A DNA stretch of 64,000 nucleotides from Liolophura sinensis (GCF_032854445.1 NC_088295.1:79948028-80012027); one strand, 5' to 3'; positions 34,530 through 46,734 are shown, counted from the stretch's first letter. Notes: generated by a model not told the origin, from the sequence alone. Made by a program: numbers and translations.

Positions 34530-35050
34530 AACTGCTACTAACAGGAAGGAATGTAGTGGTTTTAAATCTACAAAATGCACAGCAAGCAGTTAAGTGTATA
34601 GCACCGTAGGCTGTATAAGGGAATAACAACTATTCATAACGTATTGACCCAAATTTTCTCACAATGGACTTCGCAAGTCACCCTTTTTGAACACAGATGT
34701 CATAAGATCATATAATGTAAACTTTATCCAAAATACACACAGGCCCTACACGCACACGAATACAAAATTAGTTCATGACCATGACAAATCGTCCGGTATA
34801 TTTCTCGTAAGTAGCCTCGATACAAAATAGGTCACCGAAAAATGTGTGGTACGGAATGCAGAAGAGAAATGTATCAATAAAATGCAAACACAGAGAGTAA
34901 AATAACAGATAGCTGGCAAATTGTCACAGCTATCCGGTAAAATCCTGACCCTCGTAACATTACGTGAGTTACAGGGTTTTATTCCAGTACTCATGTAAAT
35001 GCTTTAAAAAGTCACTCAGAGAAAAAGCACTCAGAGAGCGGAAGTGTCAG
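34530..35050. other. No gene seen
   Basis: AT-rich flank of the relic CTL exon. A 73-codon minus frame has no motif. Confidence 0.35.
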
Positions 35051-35057
35051 GTGAGTT

Positions 35058-35356
35058 CTTCTCGACTCTACTCTACAGATGTACCTTTTGTCAGGAGTCA
35101 CACGCACAACCCCTCCTGAGTCAATAGTGGAGACTTCAGACTTGGTGAACACACAGTACTCGTGCAGAAAGGCCTACAGTAGGTCTCTTGTGTCGCATTA
35201 TACGACCCCAGAAATTAATTCTGTCGGAATGATCGACACGTTTAGGTTTTCCACTTCGGAGAATCAGGCCCATAACCCTGGTACTGTTCTCTCCCCACGC
35301 CAAATGGTCTCCATTGATGCCACTTGCTCCCGACAAATACCCAGTATTGTTGAAAT
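35058..35356 (-). pseudogene. Relic C-type lectin-like exon (C-terminal half of domain)
   Basis: The minus strand reads DFNNTGYLSGASGINGDHLA then WGE, matching DYNNAGYWSGANDITGG of the intact gene and using the same phase at an AG. It ends EYCVFTKSEV...DKRYIC, the usual closing block. Between them the frame changes, and a TAA and a TAG lie in the frame of the closing block. It has diverged more than the copy A/B exons, so it represents another CTL paralogue. Its upstream exons would lie at higher coordinates but are not seen. Confidence 0.75.
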
Positions 35357-35399
35357 CTTCTAGACGTTTCTTACAACGAAGTAGTTTTACCATAAGATC

Positions 35400-36425
35400 T
35401 GTAAGACCCCTCCTTTGTCAAATTATCTGATACTACTGAGAAAAGCTACGGGAAAGAGCCGATATATACGGGGGAAGGGGGGGGGGGCAAATTAACATTT
35501 GATCGAGAATTATCAATATCACCAATTCATTTATTGATATCAATAACACAATAACAGAATTACTGATATCGATAAATATTGATCGATAATAGTGTTTCAG
35601 GGTTAGGTTTAGTTTCAGTGGAAATGACAGCTCAGTGAGGCTTTTTTATGATTCAACTGAATTGATATTTATTACATTTAAATTACCTTAGTGTGAGCAA
35701 ACGTTTTCGGCATAAAGCTCCATCAGCAAACTCCAGTAACAAGATTATTTGCTCAAGAATATTTAACATATACATTTGCGGCCAACCGATTATTACACAT
35801 TTACACGAACCGGAATTTCTTTTCTACTGCTAAAACACACTTCTAGTTTATTTCTCTTTCGCTGGTAAACCAGAAACTGATAATTTACACTATTTTAGAC
35901 GAGGAGTACACGTACATTACCACAAAATATTTGAAATAAGAACACTGTGGGTAAAGAAATTCAACATTTATCAAACACACAGCTTATAAGTTCGTTTGGG
36001 TCCATCTTTTTGCGCGATATTGACCTGATGTATTTCTCATATAGATGATCTCTCTTGTAAAAATCATATTTCAAATTTTTCTAGGGTGCAATCGCTTAGC
36101 TTGATACAGCATATATTTTATTTACATGTACGCCAAATTATGTTTCAGTGAAGAACGAGAACTTGCATAAAACAACATGAATGGAAAGGTTTCATAATGC
36201 ACCTAGCCGCCGGTGACGAGTTATGAGTGAACAAGATAGCATCTGAGTGTCTGGTTGTTCAGAGCAACGTATATCAACTACGGGTCCGTTTATTGAGTGT
36301 TGCAAATGTATCGTACATATTGTCTTGCCTGAGTTTGCTTGCTGTTCCGCGATACAGCTTGATCTTCATTTACAGGTACACGCACACAGAGACTATTTAG
36401 TAAGACTGTATAAGTCTCTACATCC
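35400..36425. other. No gene; poly-G run and AT-rich sequence
   Basis: A purine block ending in GGGGGAAGGGGGGGGGG (about 35,470-35,487) is followed by sequence dense in GATATC/ATCGAT words (35,520-35,590). No exon found. Confidence 0.4.
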
Positions 36426-36427
36426 TT

Positions 36428-36562
36428 CTTTTTCTCACGCCTGTCTGTCTTGTTCTCACACGTGTCTGTCTTGTTCTCACACGTGTCTGTCTTGTTCTCA
36501 TACGTGTCTGTCTTGATCTCACGCCTGTCTGTCTTGTTCTCACACCTGTCTGTCTTGTTCCG
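36428..36562. repeat. 24-bp tandem repeat (CTGTCTTGTTCTCACACGTG type)
   Basis: About five and a half units of TGTCTGTCTTGTTCTCACAC-like sequence. Because the unit is a multiple of three, it gives a false ENKTDTC-repeat frame on the minus strand and a SHTCLSC-repeat on the plus strand. Confidence 0.85.
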
Positions 36563-36644
36563 GATTTGAATATTGACACCGCTGTCCATGGAACTGTTTG
36601 CTGACTGAAATTAACGTTATATGTACACCCCGATTATTTTTATA

Positions 36645-37160
36645 TATTTATTTATTTGCAATTTTACGTTGTACTCAATAATATTTCACGTATACGACGA
36701 CGGCTGACATTATACGGTGGCAGGAAACGGGCTACTACATATTGATATAAGTAAACATGTCCTGGTCGGTTAACTCGCTACGACTAACAGGCCGTTGATC
36801 CATATGGTCGCGAGTCAATCGGATCCAACTGCAGTTTTAGGTTAGCGGGTTTCCCAGGTACCTTTCGAAAGGTTGTGGTTTACCCTTGGCAGTCAGGTTT
36901 TCGCCACCCGTAGTTCTGGGTGCTGTCCCCTAGGTCAGGGGATTTGTGAGGTCTTGATGATCTTAACGCTGGTATGGTCGTTTGCGCAGTCTGACATAGG
37001 TAGAAGACCACTTGTTTTCCACAGTATGGCGCGCAAGTAACTTTCCAATGATTGGTGGTTTACAACCGGGCACTCCTCCTTCCACCACTCATAAAATGGA
37101 ACGATATCACATATATCTGATATAGCAATCTAATAAATAAATAAATAAATAAATACATGT
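36645..37160. mobile_element. Two SINE-related pieces, one minus (to 36,735) and one plus (36,765-37,160)
   Basis: 36,645-36,735 reads TTTATTTATTTGCAATTTTA and TTCACGTATACGACGACGGC, the 3' end of the AAATA SINE in reverse. 36,765-37,160 starts with tRNA-like GGTTAACTCGCTACGACTAA, has CGAGTCAATCGGATCC and ends in AATAAATAAATAAATA. The second may be a different SINE family, as its body does not match the others well. Confidence 0.6.
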
Positions 37161-37464
37161 AATGCCTTCTTCGTTAAATACACCCCATGCCAATTACGTA
37201 CAGTATTTGGCATTGCATTTCCATGGTATAGAGGAAACTCTGTATATTCAGCGAGACACCACTGCGGATCTTGACCAACTCTTGTTACCAGTGTGTCGGG
37301 TACCTATAAATGACAGGAATACTTGTCAGCCTACTGCACTCTCTCCGTGCATTGTATACTGTTTTGATTATTAGTTGTCATTTTTCAGGTTCTCTGCGTT
37401 TCATTTCACTGATAGTCTTCTGTGATAAATCTTACGTCGCATATGTCCTAAATAGTAAGTTTTT

Positions 37465-37835
37465 CCACTTATGTAGGTATGTATGTTTGTATGTATGCTT
37501 GGGATTTTACGTAGCACTTCACAATTTCTTTCAGTCAAACAACGACGAGGAGTACTGTGATTTCTGTTGACACGGTGGGTACATGCCGTAAAAGTGCTGC
37601 CGTCAAGTACCATGCTGAAGACACCATACATGACACCCCAACCATGCAGTCACATCATACTGACACTGGCTAGTCCTATTCCTTGTTCTATCCATCCTCT
37701 CAGTGCTGAACGCCAAGCGAGGCAGCAACAAGTACCATTTTAAAGTCTTTGGTATGACCCGGCCCGGGTTTGATCCCAGATCTCCTGATTTCTAGGCGGA
37801 CGATCTAACGATTAGGCCGCCGAAGGGGTAACGTC
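37465..37835 (-). mobile_element. tRNA-headed SINE with CATA tail (near full length)
   Basis: The minus strand begins CGGCGGCCTAATCGTTAGAT (A-box-like), then GATCTGGGATCAAACCCGG (B-box-like) and GGTCATACC. The body contains TGCTGCCTCGCTTGGCGTTC and CTGAAAGAAATTGTGAAGTG. The tail is reversed TATGTATGTTTGTATGTATG at the left. It explains the diverged relatives at 970-1,252 and 22,151-22,440. Confidence 0.8.
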
Positions 37836-37839
37836 TGTG

Positions 37840-38900
37840 AAACGATTGTATGTGGAATGGGCGTAAATTTACTCAACTTGACAGTACGTACACCCTAAAT
37901 TTAATTGTCTCCTAAACACTACTACCACAAGTGAGCTTTTTCACGTCTGCCGTGAATGTGCTTTGATCAGGTTACTGCCCACTGACTTATAATGGCAACT
38001 TACAGTGAGTCCACGAGTAACAAGTAGTGAAATCACACATAAATCCTGATTGAGAGCACATCTGGACCTCTAGCTATCATTATCATGTTATGCGTAGCGG
38101 AAGTGTAAGGCTGAATATTTTTTGTATATGTATTTAATTGATTGGCGCACAACTGTGTGCTCCTGAATATTTCAGAAAGTTACATTCGTGGTGCAGTGAT
38201 TTTCCTCACTCTACAGTGTTTAATGCAAAAACAAAAAGAAGATATTTCAATGTGGCTGGAGCAATCCACCAATTATTCGATTTTATGACCTATACATTGC
38301 TTTAATGCATCCTTGGCATATAACAGGAAAAGAAAAGTAAAACAGAACTAAAAAAATTTGAAATTGCCTTGCGAGCGCGTCAGCAGCTGTCAATCACAGC
38401 TGTAGTCAGTTTCGCTTCTTGAGCTGCAGTTTCTTGCATTGGGGCCAATTTCCCCCCATACCATACCAGGTCCTTTGATCATGGCTGTGCACTATTGCTG
38501 CTCTCTGAATGCTACCAGACGAATGCCAAGCGCAGATGTACTGCCCCAAGATCAGGATAGGCTTTCATGCACCACTGTAAGCTTTATACCAATTCTAACA
38601 CGTCCGCCACCAACTATACATTAAATTTGCAAAAAAATTGTTTTCCATCAATTTATTATTTCTGAAATGATGGCCACAAGGAGACAATTGCTAAGAAAGT
38701 AAGGTAAATGAAACTGCGTGCAACTCTTAGCATTTTCACGAACTTTTCTACAGGCTCCCCTCCTCCTTGCTTTTATGAAGATTTACAATGTACAAAGTCA
38801 TCTGATCGACTGTCCAAAGAGAGTTTCATGCAAGCTACTCTAAGACCACAAATTACACAAACGAGTTGGCACCAGATCCACACCTTCACCCTCAGGCAAT
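37840..38900. other. No gene seen
   Basis: Intergenic sequence with a few short frames lacking motifs. Confidence 0.35.
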
Positions 38901-38906
38901 GCTCAA

Positions 38907-39700
38907 TTGAGAAGCGTCAAAGAGTCGCCACGTAGAATATGTGAACACCTTCAATCAAAGTGCAACGGACATTGTTATCTGCACGACTGCCGTCAGCTTC
39001 TAAATTTAGCTTGCCACTGTTTTCATATGCTAAGTTCGGGGCCTGCTGTCTGCCTCTGCCTTGGAGTGTTCCAGAATACGCTCAGTTCGGTGCTTGTTTA
39101 TTTACATCAAGTGTTCAGGAATTTTCTTATTCTAGACAATTCCACCAGGCTATATAAGACCTATGAAAGCAGGTCAAAGGGAGAGAACGGAGAATTTTTG
39201 AGAGTTTTGGATGCTTTCGCTGTGTATTACTTTAGTAGGCCTTTTGTGCTGAATTTTGGTGTTTTTATAGCCTCTGGCTTTGTTATATCCTATCTCCACC
39301 GAGCACTTGTTCAGTCTGAACTTGTATATTTAATTTGTGCTCTTGTGTACACAGTGCTTATTAGTGCACGGACCCTATCTGTGGAATTTTGTGTATATTT
39401 CGTCATACACTCAGTTATACTGTGGATTTTCCCTTTTATTTCTGCATTTATGTCTGTATGGTTTTCCGCATTGTGGAATATATGCGTCCGTTTGGACTTG
39501 ACACCGTTGTACATGTAAGTACTTTAGTATTTGTAATAGATACTGCTATCCTTTCTTGTTAAACTTAAGTACTTTAGTATTTGTATAAGTCTTATTATCT
39601 GTTCTTGTTAAAGCTAATAAATTGTTGTAAATAAAATCTGCTGGTTTTGGTTACTTTTTTGTGCGGCTAAACTGTCGTGTATTTCGAACAAGCCATCTCT
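38907..39700 (+). other. Possible solo LTR or promoter, overlapping a 203-codon ORF
   Basis: A TATA motif (GGCTATATAAGACC, about 39,150) is followed about 460 bases later by two AATAAA-like signals (AATAAATTG, AAATAAAATC, about 39,617-39,640) after a 50-bp direct repeat (AAGTACTTTAGTATTTGTA at 39,518 and 39,567). This is the anatomy of a retroelement LTR, but I could not find a partner LTR, clean TG...CA ends or a target duplication. The ORF at 38,907-39,518 is rich in F, V, I and L with several possible membrane stretches. It overlaps the TATA motif and resembles nothing I know. Confidence 0.3.
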
Positions 39701-41550
39701 TTATAATACAAGACAGTTTGGGTCGTAACAACACACATGTTTTGATTATCGTTTTTGAACAACATTTACGCTAGCATGGTATACGTGGTTTGCATGGACA
39801 CTGATTGAACTCATTCGCCTAAACATTCCTAGTGCCTTCCCATCATCACTGAAAACTGTTCATTTCCTCTCGTTGCATGGATGCGTCTTAATTTCGTACT
39901 TTATATACTTTCTTACTTCTTCTGTGGTTTGTGTTCAACATATAACAAAACATCAGAGGTTCTTGCTTTAGAACCTTGTTTATTGTCTTTTCATTTGACA
40001 GTATTTGCCATATACAGAATTTTAAAAAAAAATATATATGATAGCATTTTTATTGGTGAAAGAAATCAGACGTTCCGGAGGTAACCATACATGTAGCTTT
40101 CTGGTAACTTTTCCACGTGCAACTTACAGACTTCTGCGCCATATTCGTGGCAGACAAGTTGTCTGCAAGAAGCCCAAGACTATATACACCAACGGCCTCA
40201 TGAACGCCGGCGACGTTCATTTTCACCAAGGTCTCACAAACAATAATCCAGAAATTTCCCGTTCTAGGCTGTGATTGAACAGACATCTTCTATGCCCAAG
40301 CATTTAAACAAGATTCTGTTTGTTTAAATGCCTAGTCAATAACTGATTAACAGCTACATACATAAATTACGATATACAAGCACTGATGCATCTCAAATAG
40401 AAACCTGGGTTATTTTATTGATTTTAATTCAAATATTCTAGATTATCTGTGCGTAATTTCATAAAGCAGTTACCAGATTAAACATTTTTAAAATGCTCAT
40501 CCAAATAAAACTAGAACATTTTTCAAATAAAGTTCTGTATAAATATTCCGTAGAAATATTTTAAGATAGCAATCAATTAACTGTCCGAAATCTTTGAGTC
40601 ATCAATCAAGTATACGGTAGAGATTTTTTAAAAAACAATCAATCAAATAACAGTGGAAAATTTTCGACATATCTATCAGGTAATGGTGGAAAATAATCCA
40701 GGTATTAATCAAGTAACTTCAGAATGTTTCCTTACAACAGTTCCCTCAGTAATATATTCACCTGGCGAACATACTCGAGAGAAACAATTAACTATGGGGT
40801 CACAATTTCGATTTCGTCGGATCAGTTTCATCAATATCTCAGGAAAATGCTGGTATTTTGTTGTGTTCTGCAAGGAAAAGAGAAATTCCGTAAGTATCAC
40901 ATACTGTCCCTTGACATTTTTTCAAATTAAAGTCTATATTCCAAACAGAACAAAAAAAAAAAAAAAAAAAAAAAAAAAAACAGAACAAAGCATACGAAGT
41001 CTGACGATTTACTTATTTCTTTGACTTGTGTTAAACTTAGAGTGCGCTCAACTATATTTCTCTAACATTCAGCAGCCTGGTAAATGATGTACAACAGCTT
41101 GGCTTAACCAGCAGACTAGCAATCTGGCAACTCACTGATTAACGGCCATATCTGAAGCCACTGATCCACTCAGCCAGCAAAAGCTCAAGTCAACTATCAG
41201 ATGAGATTTGATGGTTTTCACATACCAAAGAGCTGGTTTGTTAATAAAAGTGTTCGAGATGGAAAATGAATGTTTGGTTTATGCGAGATGCAAAGGATAC
41301 GGAATACTTTGGTACGGACAAAATACATTTGTTTTTTTTAAATTTAATTGTTTGGTTTGGACAAGAATCATCGGGTTTAAGTGATTTGATTTGTAGAGAA
41401 TACACTAATTGTGGGATCATTTAGTTTGGTGAAAAATTCAATTTGGAGTCGTCTCTGTAGCAGACATGCAAATCGAATTTCGAATTGTGTGGTCTGGAAA
41501 AGAGACACCGGATTCGAATAGTATATTTAGCTGAAAAAAGCATTAGATTT
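39701..41550. other. No gene; poly-A run at about 40,950-40,980
   Basis: AT-rich sequence with near-repeats of ATCAATCAAGTA/ATCAAATAAC words (40,560-40,730) and a run of about 30 A's. No exon or named repeat. Confidence 0.35.
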
Positions 41551-41557
41551 GCAAATA

Positions 41558-42302
41558 TCACAGAAAATTTGAAATCCTTTGTTTCCTCGCACTATCACTC
41601 CAATCCATTGAATTCCACTGCCATTTCCTCAACAACTGTATAACTGTAGGTCTGTCTATAAGTACTGAACTTATCCACTGCTGTTTGCTATTTGTATGAA
41701 GGTGGCCAGACACATACATGTTAGGGGATTGTACACACCGGGTATGTTGAGCCAGACTTCTGTACAGACTGGCTGCACCATCGACCTTCAGAGTTTCCCC
41801 TGATATGTACGCTGCAGCTGGGGAGAGCAGGAAACAGACAGCGGCAGACACCTGTGACAGACAGGACAGGAGCGCATAATCATGGATTAAAGCACTTAAA
41901 CATGTAGAATAATGGTACTTCTTAATACACACATGCCTACTCACAAAAAAACACCCAGAGATAACAGATACCGATGAGTAAGGAGAAGTCCAAAAACAGA
42001 TACCTTGTCACGGTAATGCACCTAGCGATACTTCGAAAAAATCGAATTATGGTGTTAGGAAACGGGGCAGAAACCGGGGTAAATCAAACAGCCATCTGCA
42101 GTTTGCTGACAGACTTTACCAGGTATACGATCTAGCAAAAAGACAAACACTGACAAAATGCATAGACGTACAAATTTAAATCTTACATCCTCACCTCTTC
42201 AGTTTTCCCCAGCCGCTTTGCTGGTATGTATGGAATTGCCCCCTCGAATATCTTCATATCTCCATAGTTGGCTGCAGCTGTCTCAGAATAAATAGAGCTA
42301 CC
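41558..42302 (-). CDS. Peroxisomal trans-2-enoyl-CoA reductase-like (short-chain dehydrogenase), last two exons
   Basis: Exon 42,195-42,302 (36 codons, phase 0 at both ends, TTTTCAG / GTGAGG) reads GSSIYSETAAANYGD...EGAIPYIPAKRLGKTEE. The next exon, starting at 41,851 (GTCACAG), reads VSAAVCFLLSPAAAYISGET then LKVDGAASLYRS. The order I-P-A-K-R-x-G-x-x-E-E-V then V-C-F-L-L-S-P-A-A-x-Y-I-S-G-x-x-x-x-V-D-G-A is that of PECR/DECR-type SDR enzymes, which reduce 2-enoyl-CoA in fatty-acid elongation. The cofactor and active-site exons (GxxxGxG, YxxxK) were not found, and upstream lies LINE sequence, so this may be a fragment. The end after LYRS is uncertain: the open frame runs to 41,558, but a GT at AACATACCCG|GTGTGT could be a donor. 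Confidence 0.7.
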
Positions 42303-43195
42303 CTGAAAAGGGTTGAAGTACAGGACAACTATTATATGAACCGTGTCAACTAACGAGGGGGTGAATCGGAACCGGCAATCGTAGCGACAGGACATTCAAG
42401 CCCATAAAGTTAGCTGTTGTGGTATTTTTTGTCGCTTCATACACAAGTATTTTGGACAAGACAACAAGGCAGCTGCTGGTCACTGGAGGAACGCTGTCAA
42501 GCTCAAAATCGCAATAGTTGTCACATCCCTCAGGCGAAGTGATGAATCGGTGATGGTGAGATCGATAGCAGAATAAGCCCATTACAAGAAGAATCACTGA
42601 AATAACACAGTTCCTCCTTAGTTAAAAAATCTTCTACTATCTCCCCCTTATTATTTGTGTTATTATTAAATGGGAATTAAAATCTCCCATTATTATAAAG
42701 GGTTTAGGTAATTGTTCTTTTAAATTATTCAACTGGAAAACTGACTAAGAAGTGTTACACTTCTTATACACCGAACACAATCTGATTGTTTCAGACAATG
42801 AAACACGGGCGGTCACAATCTGGAGCTGTATGCAGAACAACAGGGCTGAGGATAATATTGTTATTTATGAAGATAGAGGAGCCGCCTGCAGTCCTCTCTT
42901 CTTCATTACAAAATGTACTATAAAGTGGATAATTTTTGAGTGTTATTTTATCTTTGTGAGGTGTTTTCAGGTTAGTGTCCTGAAGAAAAAGGGCAATATG
43001 ATTTAATGACTGGGCCAGCCGTGTTATTTCAATATAATTTACGTTAAGGCCACGACAATTTCATTGTATACTTTTGCCATACACAAACATTATGGAGTGA
43101 GACGTACAGGAGATTTATCTTTATGTTTGGACCAGGAACGACTCTTCCTCAAAGATCGACTGGAACATCTTCCTGGTAGAGGTGATGTATCTTTC
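42303..43195. other. No further exon identified
   Basis: Searched for the upstream SDR exons by eye without success. Two frames of 83-84 codons show no motif. Confidence 0.35.
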
Positions 43196-43199
43196 CCCT

Positions 43200-44520
43200 C
43201 CGCTTCTAAGTGTTATAAGGTTTATTTTCGGTCTTGTTTCTAGCATTTTTGTTTTTGGAGTGGTTAGATTCAGGTTTATTAGTTTGTTCTGTATTGTTTA
43301 CTGGATTTATTTGTTGTATTGAGGTGGTCTGGTTTGAGCAAGAATTACGGGCAGGTTGATCAGAAGGTTCGCAAGATATAGAACTAGGTTTGTCGTTTCC
43401 GATGGGCAAAGTCAAGGAGTGAGTGAGTGAGTGCTTGGGGTTTAACGTCGTACTCAACAATTTTTCAGAGACGACTTACCGTAAGCCGCCCCGCCCGAGC
43501 CATTATACTGATACGGGTCAACCAGTCGTTGCACTATCCCCTTCATGCTGAACGCCAAGCGAGGAAAATACAACTTCCTCTTTTAAAGTTTTAGGTGTGA
43601 CTCGATCAAGGATTGATCCTGGATCTACCGGTCCCGAAGCGGACGCTCTACCACCTGTGCTATCCGGGCCGGTCGCAAAGTCAAGGAAGTACGGATGTTG
43701 CAGCTCGCTTGACCACACTGGCTAACGAAGTCTGCAGTGAAGTATTAGAAAGCGGCCCCAGCTTGCGGGCCTCCTGATAAGATATATTGTTTTTAGTTTT
43801 AAATTTTGCTTTTCTTTAACGAAAAAAGGACAGCCCTTAGAACAAACCATGTTGCCTACACCGCAATTGCAACACTTAACTGTGCTGCGGCAGTCGAAAC
43901 CATCATTACCTTCACTGAAACATCGAATACAAACTAATTTATTATTACACTGGCCGTTGCCGTGACCTGATTTTTGCAAGTGAAACAACGTGTTGGGTTG
44001 GGGATATATCAATCCATATTAACTGTATACGGGCCAATGTAGATATACCATGGTAGAGAGCTACTATTGAAGGCCATAAGGTGTGTCTTTAAAGTGAGGA
44101 TGTTGCAAACTTTTGGCTGTGAAGCACTTCACTCCGGCAACACCCTATGCATTTAATTCTGTACAAATTTCGTCTTCAGATAAGTCAATAATATCACCAT
44201 CCCTATCACGTATTACTCCCTGACAGCTGTTCAGGGAATTGTGAGGGGTCTAAAAACAGATATATCGGAAATTTTATTTAATGATAATAAAGTTTTAGAT
44301 TATTGTTTCCGGAAACATGCGATAAGAATGTCTCCATATCGTAGTTTTTTAACGGTTTTTTAAGTACCTGCTGTGCCGTTTAAAGCCCCTTTTAATACAA
44401 AAGGATGAATTTTAGAGGCCGGCTTTTGTTCACTCCTAGTTGAAAGAACGAAAAAAGCAGGCCAACTGTCCTGTCCATTATCAAGCGGGTGGGACAAAAA
44501 CTTCGTCTTTTTATGAGCAC
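43200..44520 (-). pseudogene. LINE ORF1 (gag-like, CCHC knuckles), decayed, split by a SINE
   Basis: The minus strand from about 44,480 reads RSEQKPASKIHPFVLKGALN, VKKLRYGDILIACFRKQ and, at 43,722-44,012, YPQPNTLFHLQKSGHGNGQC, CIRCFSEGNDGFDC and CCNCGVGNMVCSKGCPFF. The order (LSPF..KGL.G.AG, VKKLRSGDLLVE, NP.RCF.CQ.FGHG..C, then two more knuckles) is that of ORF1 in I/Jockey-type LINEs. Many stops and shifts are present. The Asn/Ser/Gln-rich stretch at 43,206-43,400 is the ORF1 C-terminus. The first part is repeated at the right end of the window (63,840-64,000, +). Confidence 0.75.
43412..43680 (-). mobile_element. tRNA-headed SINE with (ACTC)n tail, internal deletion
   Basis: The minus strand begins GGCCCGGATAGCACAGGTGG (A box) TAGAGCGTCCGC, then GATCCAGGATCAATCCTTGA (B box). 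The family body follows, TTGGCGTTCAGCATGAAGGG, then a deletion and the tail CACTCACTCACTC. It shows that the (ACTC)n SINEs in this window are 5'-truncated copies of a tRNA-derived SINE. It interrupts the LINE ORF1. Confidence 0.9.
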
Positions 44521-44529
44521 TTGAAGTCA

Positions 44530-45360
44530 ACTAAGAAAAAGATCGGAGAGGTACAAACGACGAAAGGTTTATTGAAGACATAATACATATAAAATAAGAA
44601 TTCACCCCATGTGTCCCCCACCCACCAAGAGTGTCAACAAGGGCGACGTCTGAACGTGGGGATACCCAACAGGAAACGCATCAAGGAAACCACATGGGGT
44701 ATACTCGAATAGATTGTCTCAATAAGCAAACCCAGTTACCCATCACGAGCTCCTCCGTCTCTCACCGAGTGAATAAGGTCACACAAAAGACGCGTACTAC
44801 ACGTATTGATCCATGAGCAAAACATAGTCATGCGAACGAATTTTCAGAAATAACATTTTTTAAAGAGCGGTGTTATGGAGAAATTTTGGGACTACGGAGA
44901 GGCAAGACGTGACCAAGCCGATTGATCAGACCGGGCCCATCCGACCTCCTGCCTCTCTCCAAGTAAGAGCCAAAGTGGAGTGTTCGGTGTGAGGATCTCG
45001 CTAGACCAACGCGTTTTCAGCCACCAAAATCCCGACCTGAGATTACGGGTCGCAACGGACGACGAAAAGGTCGCTTCCTGATTGCCTCTCACACATGTGA
45101 GCCTATTATATTTACCGCGCCCACACGGCAGAGCTTTAGGTTAGTCGCCTTTTTTCGACAAGCTTGCCTAGAGGGCTGAGGCGACGGGGGTTTAGTCAAA
45201 AGTTGGTCGGTTAAGTAGTGGACAGTGTCATAGGAAGAAACTGGGAAAGGAGTCTTGAGAGGGTTTTTGTGTCTTTTGATGTTGGCTCTGTGTAGGATGG
45301 ATGATGGAATATTATCCATATATTACATGTCATTTGTTATCCATGAATAACGTTATTCAA
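44530..45360. other. No gene; sequence upstream of the LINE ORF1
   Basis: Matched in reverse at 63,000-63,800. GC-richer than the surroundings and placed just before ORF1, so it may be part of the LINE 5' UTR; that is inference. Confidence 0.35.
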
Positions 45361-45399
45361 TACAATCGAGGCCTTTGCGGAAATCCAGTCTTACAGTGG

Positions 45400-45800
45400 A
45401 TTATGGTTCATGTGGATGTTCGTGGTCACCAGGATATCTACTGCTTGAAGGCCTATACACAAATCCAGTGGTAGTTTATGGTTCATATGTGTGTTGGTGG
45501 TCACCAGGATATTTACTTCTTGAAGGTTTATACACAAATCCAGTGTTAGTTTATGGTTCATGTGGGTGTTCGTGGTCACCAGGATATCTACTCCTTCAAG
45601 GCCTATACACAAATCCAGTGGTAGTTTATGGTTCATATGTGTGTTGGTGGTCACCAGGATATTTTTTTATTTTACTTCTTGAAGGTTTATACACAAATCC
45701 AGTGTTAGTTTATGGTTCATGTGGGTGTTGGTGGTCACCAGGATATCTACTCCTTGAAGGCCTATACACAAATCCAGTGTTAGTTTATGGTTCATGTTCA
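45400..45800. repeat. 75-bp minisatellite, short allele (about 5 units)
   Basis: Units of GGCCTATACACAAATCCAGT...TGGTGGTCACCAGGATATCT, 75 bp each. One unit carries a 9-bp insertion (about 45,662-45,672). As 75 is a multiple of 3, frames stay open on both strands (GYLLLEGLYTNPVLVYGS type, and TNTHMNHKLTLDLCIGLQ type); there is no evidence of expression. Confidence 0.9.
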
Positions 45801-46202
45801 CTATAAAAACAAAATTCGATTTGAAGGATTTGCTTATTTTTACATTATAATAAAAATTTGGACATTACTGATTTTGACATTACTTAAAGAAAAAAAGATG
45901 CTACCCTACCACCATACTCGTGCACACACCACTGAAGCAAGCACAATGACGTAAAACTAGAAAGTTCCTCGGTGAGGAAATCCTCTCGCCAACTTTATAA
46001 TCTAGCAAACATTTTGTAATTTCTATGTCTCCCTGCTTATTGCATTAATTTATCCGTTAGCATGAAATAGGCAAAATTTAATTCATGATTTTCACTATGA
46101 TTCTTGTCCAATCTTAACAAACGTAAAAAAAAAGTTATATTAGCTATAAGAAAATGAGTTTGAACACCTGCTACATCCGTGTTAAATATAATTCATTCCT
46201 TT

Positions 46203-46421
46203 TCATAGGCTCGTCTCTTTTTCTTTTTTAATGGTATGTAATTTTATATCTTCGTCAGTTAATAAATCCATTTTGTAAACAGTAAAGTCATAGGGTAAGA
46301 CTGAACATAGCTGCCAAGACCTGTCTGCCCCTCCAATCTTTTCGTTCAGTGACGTGTTGACACGTCTCAATAAAAGTGTCACGCCATGTGCTAAAGACAC
46401 GCCTTCCTGGTATTCTCGCAT
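46203..46421 (-). CDS. Small ORF of 72 codons, kept in both arms, unknown
   Basis: It starts MREYQEGVSLAHGVTLLLRR and ends in a lysine/glutamate-rich tail. The right arm has the same frame at 60,718-60,936 with three substitutions and no stop. I see no domain, and the overlapping frames are just as well kept, so recent duplication could explain the conservation. Low confidence. Confidence 0.2.
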   Translation of the reverse strand: MREYQEGVSLAHGVTLLLRRVNTSLNEKIGGADRSWQLCSVLPYDFTVYKMDLLTDEDIKLHTIKKEKETSL

Positions 46422-46734
46422 TTGGTGTTTTAAAGTACAGAGTAATTTTGAACTGGTTTATGGTATTTGTGTTCATAAATATCTCACCAACTTATATGGT
46501 ATCGGGGTATGCGCGGAAATGACTCCGGTGGTATAGCATGGTGATTTGAGTCATTACTTCCGCTGTTTCAAAATTTCGTTTACGGCTATCTGGCTTTTAT
46601 ATACACACTTCTATCCTTGATTTTGCTACAAAAAATTTGCTACGCTGGACAAAAGCTGACTATGGAGCTTATGTAATACCTAACCAGTTTCCCATACTGT
46701 GTAACAAATGTTATGTGTTTGTTATAATAAGCAT

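Noticed and set aside
36290-36589. ENKTDTC-repeat protein
   Set aside because: Product of the 24-bp tandem repeat at 36,428-36,562, open on both strands.
38907-39518. 203-codon multi-pass membrane protein
   Set aside because: It overlaps a TATA motif and LTR-like features, has no recognisable family, and its hydrophobicity fits T-rich non-coding DNA. Listed only as an uncertain feature.
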